Shown piece after piece: positions 35,174 to 45,680 of a DNA stretch of 64,000 bases (within the stretch, counting starts at the first letter, position 1; every line of letters starts with the position of its first letter). The translations under genes were made by a program, and so were the position numbers. The notes under the pieces are model-generated. The model was not told where the DNA came from and ran no database searches. It was given only the letters and a program-made list of their open reading frames with translations. The stretch is from Morella rubra (taxonomy: Eukaryota; Streptophyta; Magnoliopsida; Fagales; Myricaceae). The stretch is from the NCBI GenBank assembly GCA_003952965.2, contig CM025856.1, forward strand, positions 6,909,239 through 6,973,238, read 5' to 3'.

Positions 35174-36104
35174 TCACATACGTTTTTCACATATCAAGAG
35201 CCTCCATCTTGAATGTGGACCCTCGCTAGTGTTGTGCACCACTGGCACCCATCCCAAGGCAGACGCAATTTCTTTCACTTCATCAATAACATCCACCGTG
35301 TCTTGTATATAAACACGCCCATCTGGTCTTAGCATCCGATCCATTTCTAGCATAATGGTTGAGGTACCACATTTGTTCCTGACACAAAAGAATCAGTCGA
35401 AAATTTGATTATACAACGATATAAGGTGACATTTGCATGAATGGAGACAGATGCGAAAGTGAGAAAGAGCTGAACTGGTACCTCTTTTTCTCAACGGAGA
35501 ATAGACCATTTGCATGCAACAGGTCATATGTTCTTGGGTATGTGTCAAACGGCTCACACCTGGAAATGTAATTTTGAGCATCACTTCTTTTAAGTAATAA
35601 TTTTATTTACAGTTATAAGCAATGGGGAAAGTTAGTTTTCATCACAGCTTTTTCATACTACACACTGATAATCTTTCGTAGACATCCAGTTACATTGATA
35701 AACCGTAAACAATTCAATTCGAAAAGATTCGGTCTTAAAACTGGCTTTATCATCTTCCAAAGTTATCGAGTGTGCTTCAATTCTCATTTCCTCTCCTGCA
35801 CTAACAGTCTAACACCATGAAATCCATAGGGCTCAATTTTCTCTTGGTGTTTACGTAGATTACCTTGAGAAGGCTCTTCTTCCAACATTGCTGTGGTAGA
35901 GTTTATGTCTTACCATGAAAAGTATACATATTTTATTTGTTACCACAGTAACATTCATCATAATGGCCTTCTGAGAATTGCATCCATGTTTTTCCTTTTT
36001 CGCCTCATAAGAAGAGGGGGATTTTTTACTAGTCTTAATCGCCATGATATGGTGAGGGTCAACAGAGTCCCAGTGTAAATGCTATAGAACAAGCTCGCAA
36101 ATAA
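35174..36104 (-). CDS. PMT11-like methyltransferase copy C, exons 8 and 9 (partial)
   Basis: Exon 9 at 35174-35378 (205 bases) and exon 8 at 35482-35559 (78 bases) are both open. Exon 8 encodes [20 protein letters not shown] followed by SVEKKR. Exon 9 encodes the [15 protein letters not shown] motif and ends CEKRM. Exon 9 has VVHNTSEG where copy B has VLRDTGEG, the latter closer to the family. Sequence up to 36104 matches intron 7 of copy B. By spacing, exon 7 should lie about 590 bases beyond exon 8, inside the N gap. Whether this copy is complete cannot be judged. Confidence 0.8.
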
Positions 36105-37104
36105 NNNNNNNNNNNNNNNNNNNNNNNNNNNNNNNNNNNNNNNNNNNNNNNNNNNNNNNNNNNNNNNNNNNNNNNNNNNNNNNNNNNNNNNNNNNNNNNN
36201 NNNNNNNNNNNNNNNNNNNNNNNNNNNNNNNNNNNNNNNNNNNNNNNNNNNNNNNNNNNNNNNNNNNNNNNNNNNNNNNNNNNNNNNNNNNNNNNNNNNN
36301 NNNNNNNNNNNNNNNNNNNNNNNNNNNNNNNNNNNNNNNNNNNNNNNNNNNNNNNNNNNNNNNNNNNNNNNNNNNNNNNNNNNNNNNNNNNNNNNNNNNN
36401 NNNNNNNNNNNNNNNNNNNNNNNNNNNNNNNNNNNNNNNNNNNNNNNNNNNNNNNNNNNNNNNNNNNNNNNNNNNNNNNNNNNNNNNNNNNNNNNNNNNN
36501 NNNNNNNNNNNNNNNNNNNNNNNNNNNNNNNNNNNNNNNNNNNNNNNNNNNNNNNNNNNNNNNNNNNNNNNNNNNNNNNNNNNNNNNNNNNNNNNNNNNN
36601 NNNNNNNNNNNNNNNNNNNNNNNNNNNNNNNNNNNNNNNNNNNNNNNNNNNNNNNNNNNNNNNNNNNNNNNNNNNNNNNNNNNNNNNNNNNNNNNNNNNN
36701 NNNNNNNNNNNNNNNNNNNNNNNNNNNNNNNNNNNNNNNNNNNNNNNNNNNNNNNNNNNNNNNNNNNNNNNNNNNNNNNNNNNNNNNNNNNNNNNNNNNN
36801 NNNNNNNNNNNNNNNNNNNNNNNNNNNNNNNNNNNNNNNNNNNNNNNNNNNNNNNNNNNNNNNNNNNNNNNNNNNNNNNNNNNNNNNNNNNNNNNNNNNN
36901 NNNNNNNNNNNNNNNNNNNNNNNNNNNNNNNNNNNNNNNNNNNNNNNNNNNNNNNNNNNNNNNNNNNNNNNNNNNNNNNNNNNNNNNNNNNNNNNNNNNN
37001 NNNNNNNNNNNNNNNNNNNNNNNNNNNNNNNNNNNNNNNNNNNNNNNNNNNNNNNNNNNNNNNNNNNNNNNNNNNNNNNNNNNNNNNNNNNNNNNNNNNN
37101 NNNN
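36105..37104. other. Assembly gap (1000 N)
   Basis: Exactly 1000 unresolved bases. The left side is PMT copy C intron 7 and the right side is pararetrovirus sequence. A round number suggests a scaffold join of nominal length, so adjacency across it is unproven. Long open frames crossing it are artefacts. Confidence 0.95.
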
Positions 37105-39150
37105 TTCCAACAAATAGCTTTGGTTTTGGAAGGAGGTTTAATTGGTTTTTTTGTAGACAGAGATGGTTTAAAAGAAGGCGAGGGTTTATCATGTTTATAA
37201 AAAGTATGTTTCTTCCTCTTATAATATTTGCGAGAAGAATAGTTCGGGTTTCGAGGAAATTTATGAAAACGTTTCTTTTGTTTGGAAGGGGGAATGAGAG
37301 AAGGATAACCATATTGTTCACAAAAAGATCCCAACTCACGACGGTTAATTTTTCTTATCGAATTCTAAAATCTTTTTTAAATGAAGATCATTATATATCC
37401 AAAGGCCAGTTTTGTTGATAATATTAATAATATCACCATAAGTAAGAGTATCATAAGAAATAAGATCATCAAGAGTAGCAAGATTGAGCCGAACTTTTTG
37501 GGCAAAATAATAAGAAGACCAGCAATAAATTTTTCTTTCCAATAAGATTGATGACAATCATTACGATGTAAAATTTTGGAAAGAAAAACATCTTTATACC
37601 AATGAAAATCAGAAAGAGTAGGACATTTTAAATTAACAAGAAAATCAGAAGTTCTATCTTTATAAGAAGAAGGATTACCAATAAAATTTTTGGTAATAGT
37701 ATAAAGATGAGAATTAACTGCATCAGGGATGGATTAACCATTATGCATAATGGTATCGCTACTAGCATCTAATTTAACGGCAGAAGTAATCTTATTTTTT
37801 TCGGTTTGGGATAAATAATGATCCCACCAATTTTTTAATTGACCAGTAAAACCCGTAATTAAACAATTAACACTTGATATCAGAGCGGTTGGCGATTTTT
37901 AAAACATTAGAGTACATAGTCATTTCATGTAAAATATTGAGAATTTCATATTCCGAAATACCATCTATATTCCATTCGTAAAGGAGGTCAGATGCAAAAG
38001 CAGCTGTAGAAGTAAGATGACGTTCTTCAAATTGAAGATTAGGAGTTGTGGGGCGAGGATAATAATTTCGTGAAGTACCTTGAGTATATTTAGAAGGAAT
38101 TCGAGTGGAAGATTTAATGATTTTATTAAGACTTAAATCTTGAAATTGGTTTTCTAGATCGAGCATACTAACGGTATCAGCCGTATCAGTGAAAGAAGAA
38201 GCGGTGGTATTTAGAGCATGAATATTATTTGTCAAATTAAGAGAGATTTTTGAAAGCATATCCTCTATTTTGTGAAAAACAGTGTCAATATCTGTAGAGG
38301 GATTCTTAGAAAAGGAGCAATCTTTGGAAGTTCACGAGGAATGAAAAGAGGAGTATTAGTAGTAGAGGAACTTGCAATCATAGGAGGTTTTATCAAATGT
38401 TCTATTTTATTAAGATATGTTCCAACTTGTTGTAAAAAGGTGTTTGTATAATTATTTTGTTGAATAATATTATCAAGTTTTTTATCACTATTAGAAATGC
38501 TATTAGTTTTGAAAGGAGTGGCTAAATAATTACGAGAATTATTATTAAAACTGATAGTTTCCATAGGAGGATAAAATTCAAACACTTTTTTATGATCATG
38601 AGTAATCCTTGGAAGATATTTAGTTAAAACATTTAAAGAATGAAGATTCTTTTCAAACCAAGAGAAAAAAAGAATATGTTGTTGAACCTCGATCATATGA
38701 TTATAATAATTAGTGCGTATAAGAGCTTGTTCATCAGAAGAGTATTTGTTCAAGAACCAAATATGTTTGACTGAGTTATCATTGGATTGAAAATCGTTTT
38801 GAAGTATAGCTTTGTTTAAAAAAAACTCAGTGTGTAATATATGTATAGAATGAGAAAGTTGAAGAGAAAAAGCTTCAGATTGAGTATGAGAAGTTTTTTC
38901 ACAGGAAGTAAAGGAGGTTCTTGTGAATTGTTATAACTGCTGTTTCAGTTCTCGTACTAGTTATTTCGGGTATTCGTAGATTGAGAGGAATACTAGAAGG
39001 AAATATAGAAGTACTTGGAAGAAATGAATTTAAGGCAGATCGAAAATTTCTAGAACTAAAAGTTCGTGAAGCAATAGATGATCGTGAATTTGTAGATGAT
39101 CTATTATTGAGAAAGGATAAAGTAACAGATCCATTTGTATGTTGAGCAAA
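37105..39150 (-). pseudogene. Endogenous pararetrovirus (Caulimoviridae-like) coat-protein region, degraded
   Basis: Minus-strand pieces in order: an end of a possible movement-protein region (39150-38760), an ORF at 38265-38753, one at 37867-38259, and two at 37345-37557 and 37105-37334. Recognisable patterns are YEWNIDGISEYEIL, LTYGDIINIINKTGL and LGSFCEQYGYPSLIP, followed by a Lys/Arg-rich tail and a Cys-Trp where a CCHC zinc knuckle would start, just at the gap. These resemble coat-protein regions of endogenous caulimovirids, from memory of such sequences. Stops and frameshifts separate the pieces, for example near 37728 and 37560. Protease, reverse transcriptase and RNase H are not visible here. 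Non-functional relic. Confidence 0.65.
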
Positions 39151-40277
39151 ATATTCAATTTATTTATTTTCTTTTTTGGGAGGGGGAACTACCAAAGGGA
39201 GTTTCCATATGTATATATAAATGTGAACAAAATCTTAATTTCCCAGTTATTTTGCTCACCTCTGCACTTGCATGGGATAATTCAACCAAGTGGTAAAGAA
39301 AACACACACACACACACAAACAGCGATTTTGCATGACACATCAAACAGTTGGGGAAGAAGGAAAATAACAAACATGCTGATTTGTGTCAACTTTGGGTAG
39401 TGCATATGATCGGAATCTTCCCTCAAACAACTTTCAACAGTAAGAAAGTTTTAGGGCGATTCTGTCATTTCACATGGGCAGGCATTGAATCCTCTAAACG
39501 GTTGAGGCACATATGTTTCTTAAATTTTCATTTTATCCGTTGTTTGAAATGACCTGAACCCATATTTGGAGGCTATGTCAATAATTTCTTACAAGCTAGG
39601 CTAGGCAAAATTGAAAAAAATGTTGAAGGCAGGTGAAAATGTTTAACTGATTTTATATTGGGTGCAGCTTGGTGGTAACTTGAAAATGCCAAAAAAGAAA
39701 GTCCCTAAGATTGTTTCCATTTCTCTTTTTTTTCTTTTTTCTTTTTTCTTTTTTTTTTTTTTAAAAAAACTAGATTTGGCAATTTATTGAAACCAAGATC
39801 CATTGGCATATCACAACAGATGGAAAGAGAACTTTTTGAAAAAGTTTTTTCCTACTCATAAAGCTAATACTTTTTGCAAGAACATCATGAATTCCCCCCC
39901 CCCCAAAAAAAAATGGGACATATTTTCAGTGTCCCAAAAAGATCAACTTATCATTTCCATGATAAAATTGTCAATCGTATTCTATAATCTAAAAATTGGT
40001 GTAAACTCCTGACACTCTTTCCCCAAAGGGAATGACATGTGTAACAATGTAATGACGCTCTCCACTAATATCCCGAAAACTTTATCTCAATTTCTCAACA
40101 ACAACCTTCCAAAAGGGAAAAGATACACCAAAAGGGAGTAACACAAATTTCATAAATAACTGAAATCTGTTACATAGTCTTTTGTACAAAGTAACACAAA
40201 TCTCATAAAGAACTAGACTACCATCCAACTAGCGTAATACACAGTCATTGTTAGTCTAATACATAATCATTGCTAGT
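39151..40277. other. Intergenic, simple repeats
   Basis: An AC repeat at 39302-39317, a T/C-rich run at 39720-39765 and a C run at 39894-39903. ORFs are short and lack domains. Confidence 0.45.
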
Positions 40278-40502
40278 CTAATACAAACTCAAGGCAACAA
40301 TCGCTCGACCCTCCATCGTAACACATTGAAAATAAATAAATAAAACGATGGCAGCAAGTATTACCCACGATGTAATCAAACATATCAGCATGCGCTTTTC
40401 TTTTGTTTTCCACATTCGAGCTTCTTCTTTCATCCTCTTAATCTTCTTGATCAAAGGAAGCAACATTTCTTCACCGTGAGGACATGTTGGGAGGTCAAAC
40501 CA
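40278..40502 (-). CDS. GRF-type zinc-finger/membrane protein, terminal exon
   Basis: Starts after a TTCTAG acceptor with TGG (WFDLPTCPHGEE), the end of a plant GRF zinc-finger domain, then a basic coiled coil (LIKKIKRMKEEARMWKTKEK) and a hydrophobic segment (LICLITSWVILAAIVLFIY), ending in a stop at 40278. Plant proteins of this layout are short, with a GRF finger, coiled coil and C-terminal membrane anchor; their role is unclear. The matching first exon lies at about 42240-42422, with a long LTR between. Intact as an exon. Confidence 0.6.
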   Translation of the reverse strand, partial: WFDLPTCPHGEEMLLPLIKKIKRMKEEARMWKTKEKRMLICLITSWVILAAIVLFIYFQCVTMEGRAIVALSLY

Positions 40503-40983
40503 CTAGAAGTAACCACATGATGAATCCCTTTACCAAATATGATAAACAAAAACAACCCAATTCAGAAAACTAAAAACAATGAAATTGATCAAGAAAGCAA
40601 AGCTAACGTCAACACAAAATGCAATTTAAAAATCTACAACCCTTCCAACTTTTGGTCCACAAATTTGTTGAAAATAGATATAACTTAAGCAACACACTTC
40701 TGGTTCACTTCTACATACCTCCTGCGTAGTAGACTTGTAGGTTTCCTTCAAACAAGTTAAATCAGGACACCTAACACATAATTTAACAATAACGGTACTC
40801 TTAGTTAATATATAACAACAATAGCATCTTTTAAACCGGATGTTGCATCTAGTAAAAAATATCTAACTTCCTCAACAATAGCATCCTTTTCAATAATAGC
40901 AATAACAATAGACCCTATAAACTCCATTTGTTATGTCTCACTTCTCAGCAACCAGTAAAAAGTATCTAACAAGAAATTACTAG

Positions 40984-42235
40984 TGTTAGCCCAAGGTTGT
41001 TTTACAAACAATCCATGTTTGATTTTGATGATAACAAAAAATTCAAAGTACTTTGAAGACTCTTAGATTTTACCTTATCAATCCATTATTTCTAAAAGTA
41101 TTTCAAAAGATTGAGGTTATCTCCATTAAATATTTCTAAGTGTACTTGAACACTATTACGCAAAGTTAATAGATCAATTTTTCATATTGTAGGTGTTTAA
41201 AGAAGTGTTGGAATGGATTGAACACTTTCAATATGTTGATATTTCTCTCCAGCACTGAATGTGTCGACACATTGAAGACAAGTGTCGACACATTGCACTA
41301 CACCCAAGACAATTTTCAAACTAAGTTTTAATGTGTCAACACATGCAAACTATGTGTCGACATATGCTGCGATTTTGCAGAAAAACTAAAACGATGCCAG
41401 CTTATTTAAAATGCTCCAAAAAGACATGGATACCCTTCCAAAGGTACTTTTGAGGGTTTTGAAGACCTTTGAAGTTAGAGGGGCTATAAATAGAAGAAGA
41501 TAGAGAGATAAAGACAACACACTTGTAATTGTTCTTACCCTAGCTTCTAGAGAGAGAAAGTGCCTTGAAGAAGAGAGAAGAACGCATCTACCAAGAAAGC
41601 TTGTGCTCCCACCTGCCAAACTTTAGCTTTCTTTCAAGAATCTTGTCTTCTTGCACATTATTGAGCTTTTCACTTGCTGATTTGGCTTAGAGAGTCATTC
41701 CATACTTCTGTGCTTTCCACTTGCTGATTTGGTTTAGAGAGTTTTTCTTTATTATTCCTTTGTACCCATCTTTTGTAAAACACTTGAGTGTTGGGTAAAC
41801 ACTTGGTCCTACTCATAAGGGTAGAAGAAATCTCTTGGATTTTGGGATTTGTGAAGAGAGTTAAAGCGTGAGCTCGAAAAATGCTTTGTAAAGGTTCCTT
41901 AGCACCCGGGAAGCTAAGGTGTATTTGCTATTTGGAGAATAGTGAAGGAAGTCTAAGGAAGTCAATAACCTTAGGGTAGACGTTGGCAAGTACTGGTCGA
42001 ACCACCTAAGATTGCAGTGTCATCTCTTTAACTCTATCTCTTTTATTATTCATTCCATATCTATATTTGTGGTGCTTTATGCTTTATCATTTATTGCTTA
42101 ACTTTAGCTTAGCATTAAACACATTCAGATCTGCATTTTTTATTTGTTAAAAATGGGTATTTTTTAGATTTGTGTTTTTATCGAAAAAGGACTAAATGTT
42201 TGATAAATCCAATTCATCCCCCCACCTCTTGGGTT
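40984..42235. mobile_element. Solo LTR, SIRE/Copia-like
   Basis: Begins TGTTAGCCCAAGG, has TTTTGATGATAACAAA near the start, a promoter-like CTATAAATAGAAG at about 41484, and ends with the AATTCATCCCCCCACCTCTTGGG motif common at the 3' end of SIRE-type LTRs. No primer-binding site or internal coding follows, so it looks like a solo LTR. The right boundary and target duplication were not pinned down. Confidence 0.6.
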
Positions 42236-42236
42236 G

Positions 42237-42422
42237 TTATTTAGACTCACAAGCAGTATGATTTGAAGTTCTCGCCGATCGATGGATGTACATTGGACAA
42301 CCAAAAAAACGACGTCCCAGATTTCCTTCCATCATTGACATTCTCACACATGCCCAAAGGTTGCATCTGCAAATTGAAGCCTCCGAAAGTTCATTCAATT
42401 TTCTCGCACGTGGTTGAAACAT
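42237..42422 (-). pseudogene. GRF-type zinc-finger protein, first exon (probably frameshifted)
   Basis: Encodes CRCNLWACVRMS and NLGRRFFGCPMY, the core of a GRF zinc finger (paired Cys, then GRRFxGC). The next conserved part should read roughly Y-C-x-F/Y-F-K before the terminal exon's WFD. A piece reading GENFKSYC exists at about 42250-42275 but in another frame, implying an indel near 42280. The start is not certain. It pairs with the exon at 40278-40502; the LTR at 40984 would lie in the intron. Confidence 0.5.
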
Positions 42423-42429
42423 TCCTCCT

Positions 42430-43269
42430 CCTTGTTAGGCTGAGGTTGCATAGAACCGGTGCAAGTGATAGAGCTGAAGATTGGGGTGAGGTTTTTCAAG
42501 AGCTCAAGATTGGGGATTTTCTAGTTGGCTTCAACAGGAAGGGGTGGGGTTAAAGCCAATTAGGAGGGATGAGGATTTTGTATTTGGCTTCAACACACAA
42601 TTTTAACGACTTGTTATTTTTTAAAAGACACTATTAACGTGGAGCGTGGGTGGATGAGATCGGATGATTGGGCTTCCAGCGTGGCGTCATGGTGGATGAG
42701 TTAAACACGTCGTTCATGCTAATTTTGTAGGATTTAATTACACAGTTCTATTCAATTAATGAAGATGAGAGTTTGCAAGACTATGTTCGTGCCAATTTTG
42801 TAGGATTGGATGGAGGGAAACAACATTTGAACTCAAGGAAACAATTTAAAATCAAGACAAAGACGCATGTATCTGGATGTGTTTAGCAAACAAATTTGTC
42901 ACTAATTCATTAGTTATCCAAATAAAGCAATCTTTACGGAGTTAGTTTTCTACAACTTTGGATTTCAGAAAGATTTTGAGATTCGCACATCTGGAGGGTG
43001 AATAAGTGTTCGAAGAAGAGGAAATTAAAAAAAAAAAAAGGATAACACATTGTTGAGGCACTTTTCACTTTTGTTGCTTTTCTAATTAAACTTTTTTCTC
43101 AAAAATTCATGGTTTCATTGTGAAGATGTCAAGCTAGAACTCTCTTGCTAAGGTTAAATGATGTGTGACATTACTTTGATCTTTAACAAGGTAATAAAGT
43201 GATTTATGTTTAATCTAATAGTTCTATATCGTCAAATTAATTTGTCATATGTACATTCATAATGATTTT
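42430..43269. other. Intergenic, no gene seen
   Basis: Presumed 5' flank of the GRF gene; AT-rich with no recognisable feature. Confidence 0.35.
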
Positions 43270-44637
43270 GGGTCCGTTTGTTTGCTTGTATAACAAATTT
43301 TGTAATTTGTTTTACTTGTTTTCAAGTATTTGGCAAGCACACGAAAATGAGGTCAAAGTAAAAAATTTTAAAGTCAACTATAAAAGCTTTATTATTTTTT
43401 AGAAAACAAACTAAGCTCAAATTTTTAGTAAATCAATTTTATTTTATTTTGGAATGTTATAGTACACCTCATAACTGTGAGCAAAAATCAATAAGTCTCC
43501 CTTAAGTTCCAAAATATTTTATTCCACATTATAAAGCTAGGCAAAAAACCCAAGACTGGGTTAGCTTTTATTTGGGATTGGGGTCAGGTTTTTTTAATGC
43601 ATTTTGACAGTTTTCGGGTCTAGTTTGGGTTTGTTAAACACATTTTGAAAAACCCAAACCTGACTCGAATATTGTAAGCCTATGCATGATTTCTCAAAAA
43701 ATATAGTCTTGGGCTAAAAAAAATTACAGTCTAGAACGTTTTGGACCTATAATATAATGAAATAAAAAGCCCAACAAAATCAGACCCAAACCTGATCTTC
43801 CCGAGGTGGCTCGGGTTTAGGAGTCATTCTGGGTCGGGCTTCATTTTCCTTGCCTTGATCGAGTCGGGGTGAGTGAAACCCGACTCGAAACCTGAAAAGC
43901 CCAGCCTACCGTCTCGTATGTTTCAAAAATAATCAATTATTGTCTCCCTTTGATTTGGCCTTTTAAACCACATGCAAAAGACCGAAATGCCCCTCCAAGA
44001 AAAAATATTAAAAATTTGTATTAAAAAATAAAAAAATGATATATAAATAAAAATTAATATTTTTTAAATAAAATTAAATTTGAAGGTTGCATATGATAGT
44101 TTTATATTCTTCTCTTACCAGGCACGTGGGCACTTCTCCCTTAGTTGGCTAACGGCAATTGAACTACGGGGACCAATTTTATCTCAAAAGTGTACTTCAG
44201 GGACCTTCACGTTGAAATCAGTACCTTAGGACTAAAATATTAAAATTTTGAGAAAAATTTCATGCCACAGGGGCAGCTATGATTGGCATTGAGATGACAT
44301 CTAAAATTTGCGTAAGCACCATTCCTCTGTTGGCTAACAACAATAGGATAGAAGATCGATTTGTCTAAAAAAACTTACCTCAAGAGCATGACAGTTGAAA
44401 TCGATACCTGAGAGATTAAAATGTTAAAAAATATAAACTACAAGACCTGTACAATATTTAAGCCTTTTTACGTAAATATGTAAATCATTAAGTGTGTCAA
44501 ACATCAAAAATATTTTCTTGAAAATATTTTAAAAGAATAACCAAATACTGAAAAACAAGTTTTTTTCCTTAAAAATATTTCAATCAAAAGTTTTTTTTTA
44601 CGTAAAATAATAATTTTACAAGCAAACAAACGGATCC
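43270..44637. mobile_element. Long-TIR DNA element with nested insert
   Basis: The termini GGGTCCGTTTGTTTGCTTGTA and TACAAGCAAACAAACGGATCC are inverted repeats with 20 of 21 positions matching. Weaker similarity continues inward (CTTGTTTTCAAGTATTTGG versus CTTGTTTTTCAGTATTTGG). The middle (about 43540-43930) is rich in CCCGACTCG and CGGGT motifs and is probably a nested hAT-like MITE. No transposase was seen. A target duplication was not resolved. Confidence 0.7.
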
Positions 44638-45680
44638 TTACTGTGATTTCCAAATACATTGAATGCTTTAAGAATCCTTGTGATGTGAAATTAGACATTT
44701 AGCGTCAAACCATTTATTATTCATAATCCTATCAAATGAATATCTTTGCAGGGCTTTTAGTTAGATTTTTTGATAGGAGAGAATCGTCATTCTCATCCAT
44801 TTATGTATAACTGATCAAAGACATCAAGCATTGTCAAATGAATCCTTAAAACCTTAGTAGTTTTTTTTTTATTATTATTGTTTTGTTTATTTAAGTTCAA
44901 TCTAAAAATCAAATCCAACCATCAATAAAATAATTTCGGGGTATACTTACAGGTATAACTATCCAAGGTAATTGATAAATTAAATTTGAAGATCAGTAGC
45001 TTTGGTGTAACACTAGGCACGGTTCGTTAGGAATTTCCAATACTTAACAGCTTATATTGAAGATCTTCATAGGGAACTAATTTGTATATAAGGACTAATA
45101 ATATAGGCTTGCCACGTATTCGTTTATATTTAATGGTTCCTTCTTGGGTCATATATATCTTGTTTATTTGGGTGTTAATTTTGGTTCGTTGAATTAGTTG
45201 GATAAGCTATAACCATAGTTTTTCTCAACTATAATTGAGAATATCTATATTAATTGTATCGTCAGAGAACAGAACCTGATGACTATGATTACAAAAAAAG
45301 AAGTTTACAGGCAGCAGAAATTTCTGACCTGGTAATCACCACAAAAGATTCAAGGGAAAGACAGACTGAGGCTACCAAAACTTGAGAGAGAAGAAAAAAT
45401 GCTTTACAGATACTACTGGGAGAAAGAAATAAAGCCTTGGAATCAGAGAAATCAGCTTTTGGAATCACTTTGGAATATTTCATCATATGTGATAAATATT
45501 TGCAGACTTAAATACAATGCAGCGATATGAAATTCAGAAGAGTCAAGCCTGTCAACTGAAATAAATTTTCAGAGGAACAAAAATCAACTTGACATGAACT
45601 CTGTACATCTTCAGCAATGGGAAGTAAATTTACAGAAATGCCCGTTTAACCTACAAAAGCTTGTAAAAAATTACAAGTCT
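44638..45680. other. Intergenic and 3' UTR region of CCCH gene
   Basis: Roughly 45280-45680 is probably 3' untranslated sequence of the CCCH gene; the rest is AT-rich with no gene seen. Confidence 0.4.

Noticed and set aside
35958-37339. Long minus-strand ORFs across the gap
   Set aside because: Made of N-derived X residues joining unrelated sequence on either side.
39720-39765. Long T/C run as a possible regulatory element
   Set aside because: Simple low-complexity sequence, more likely a retroposon tail or slippage product.
43270-44637. CRISPR-like or phage-like repeat array
   Set aside because: The window is a plant nuclear genome; repeats are transposon inverted repeats or tandem duplications, not spaced direct repeats.
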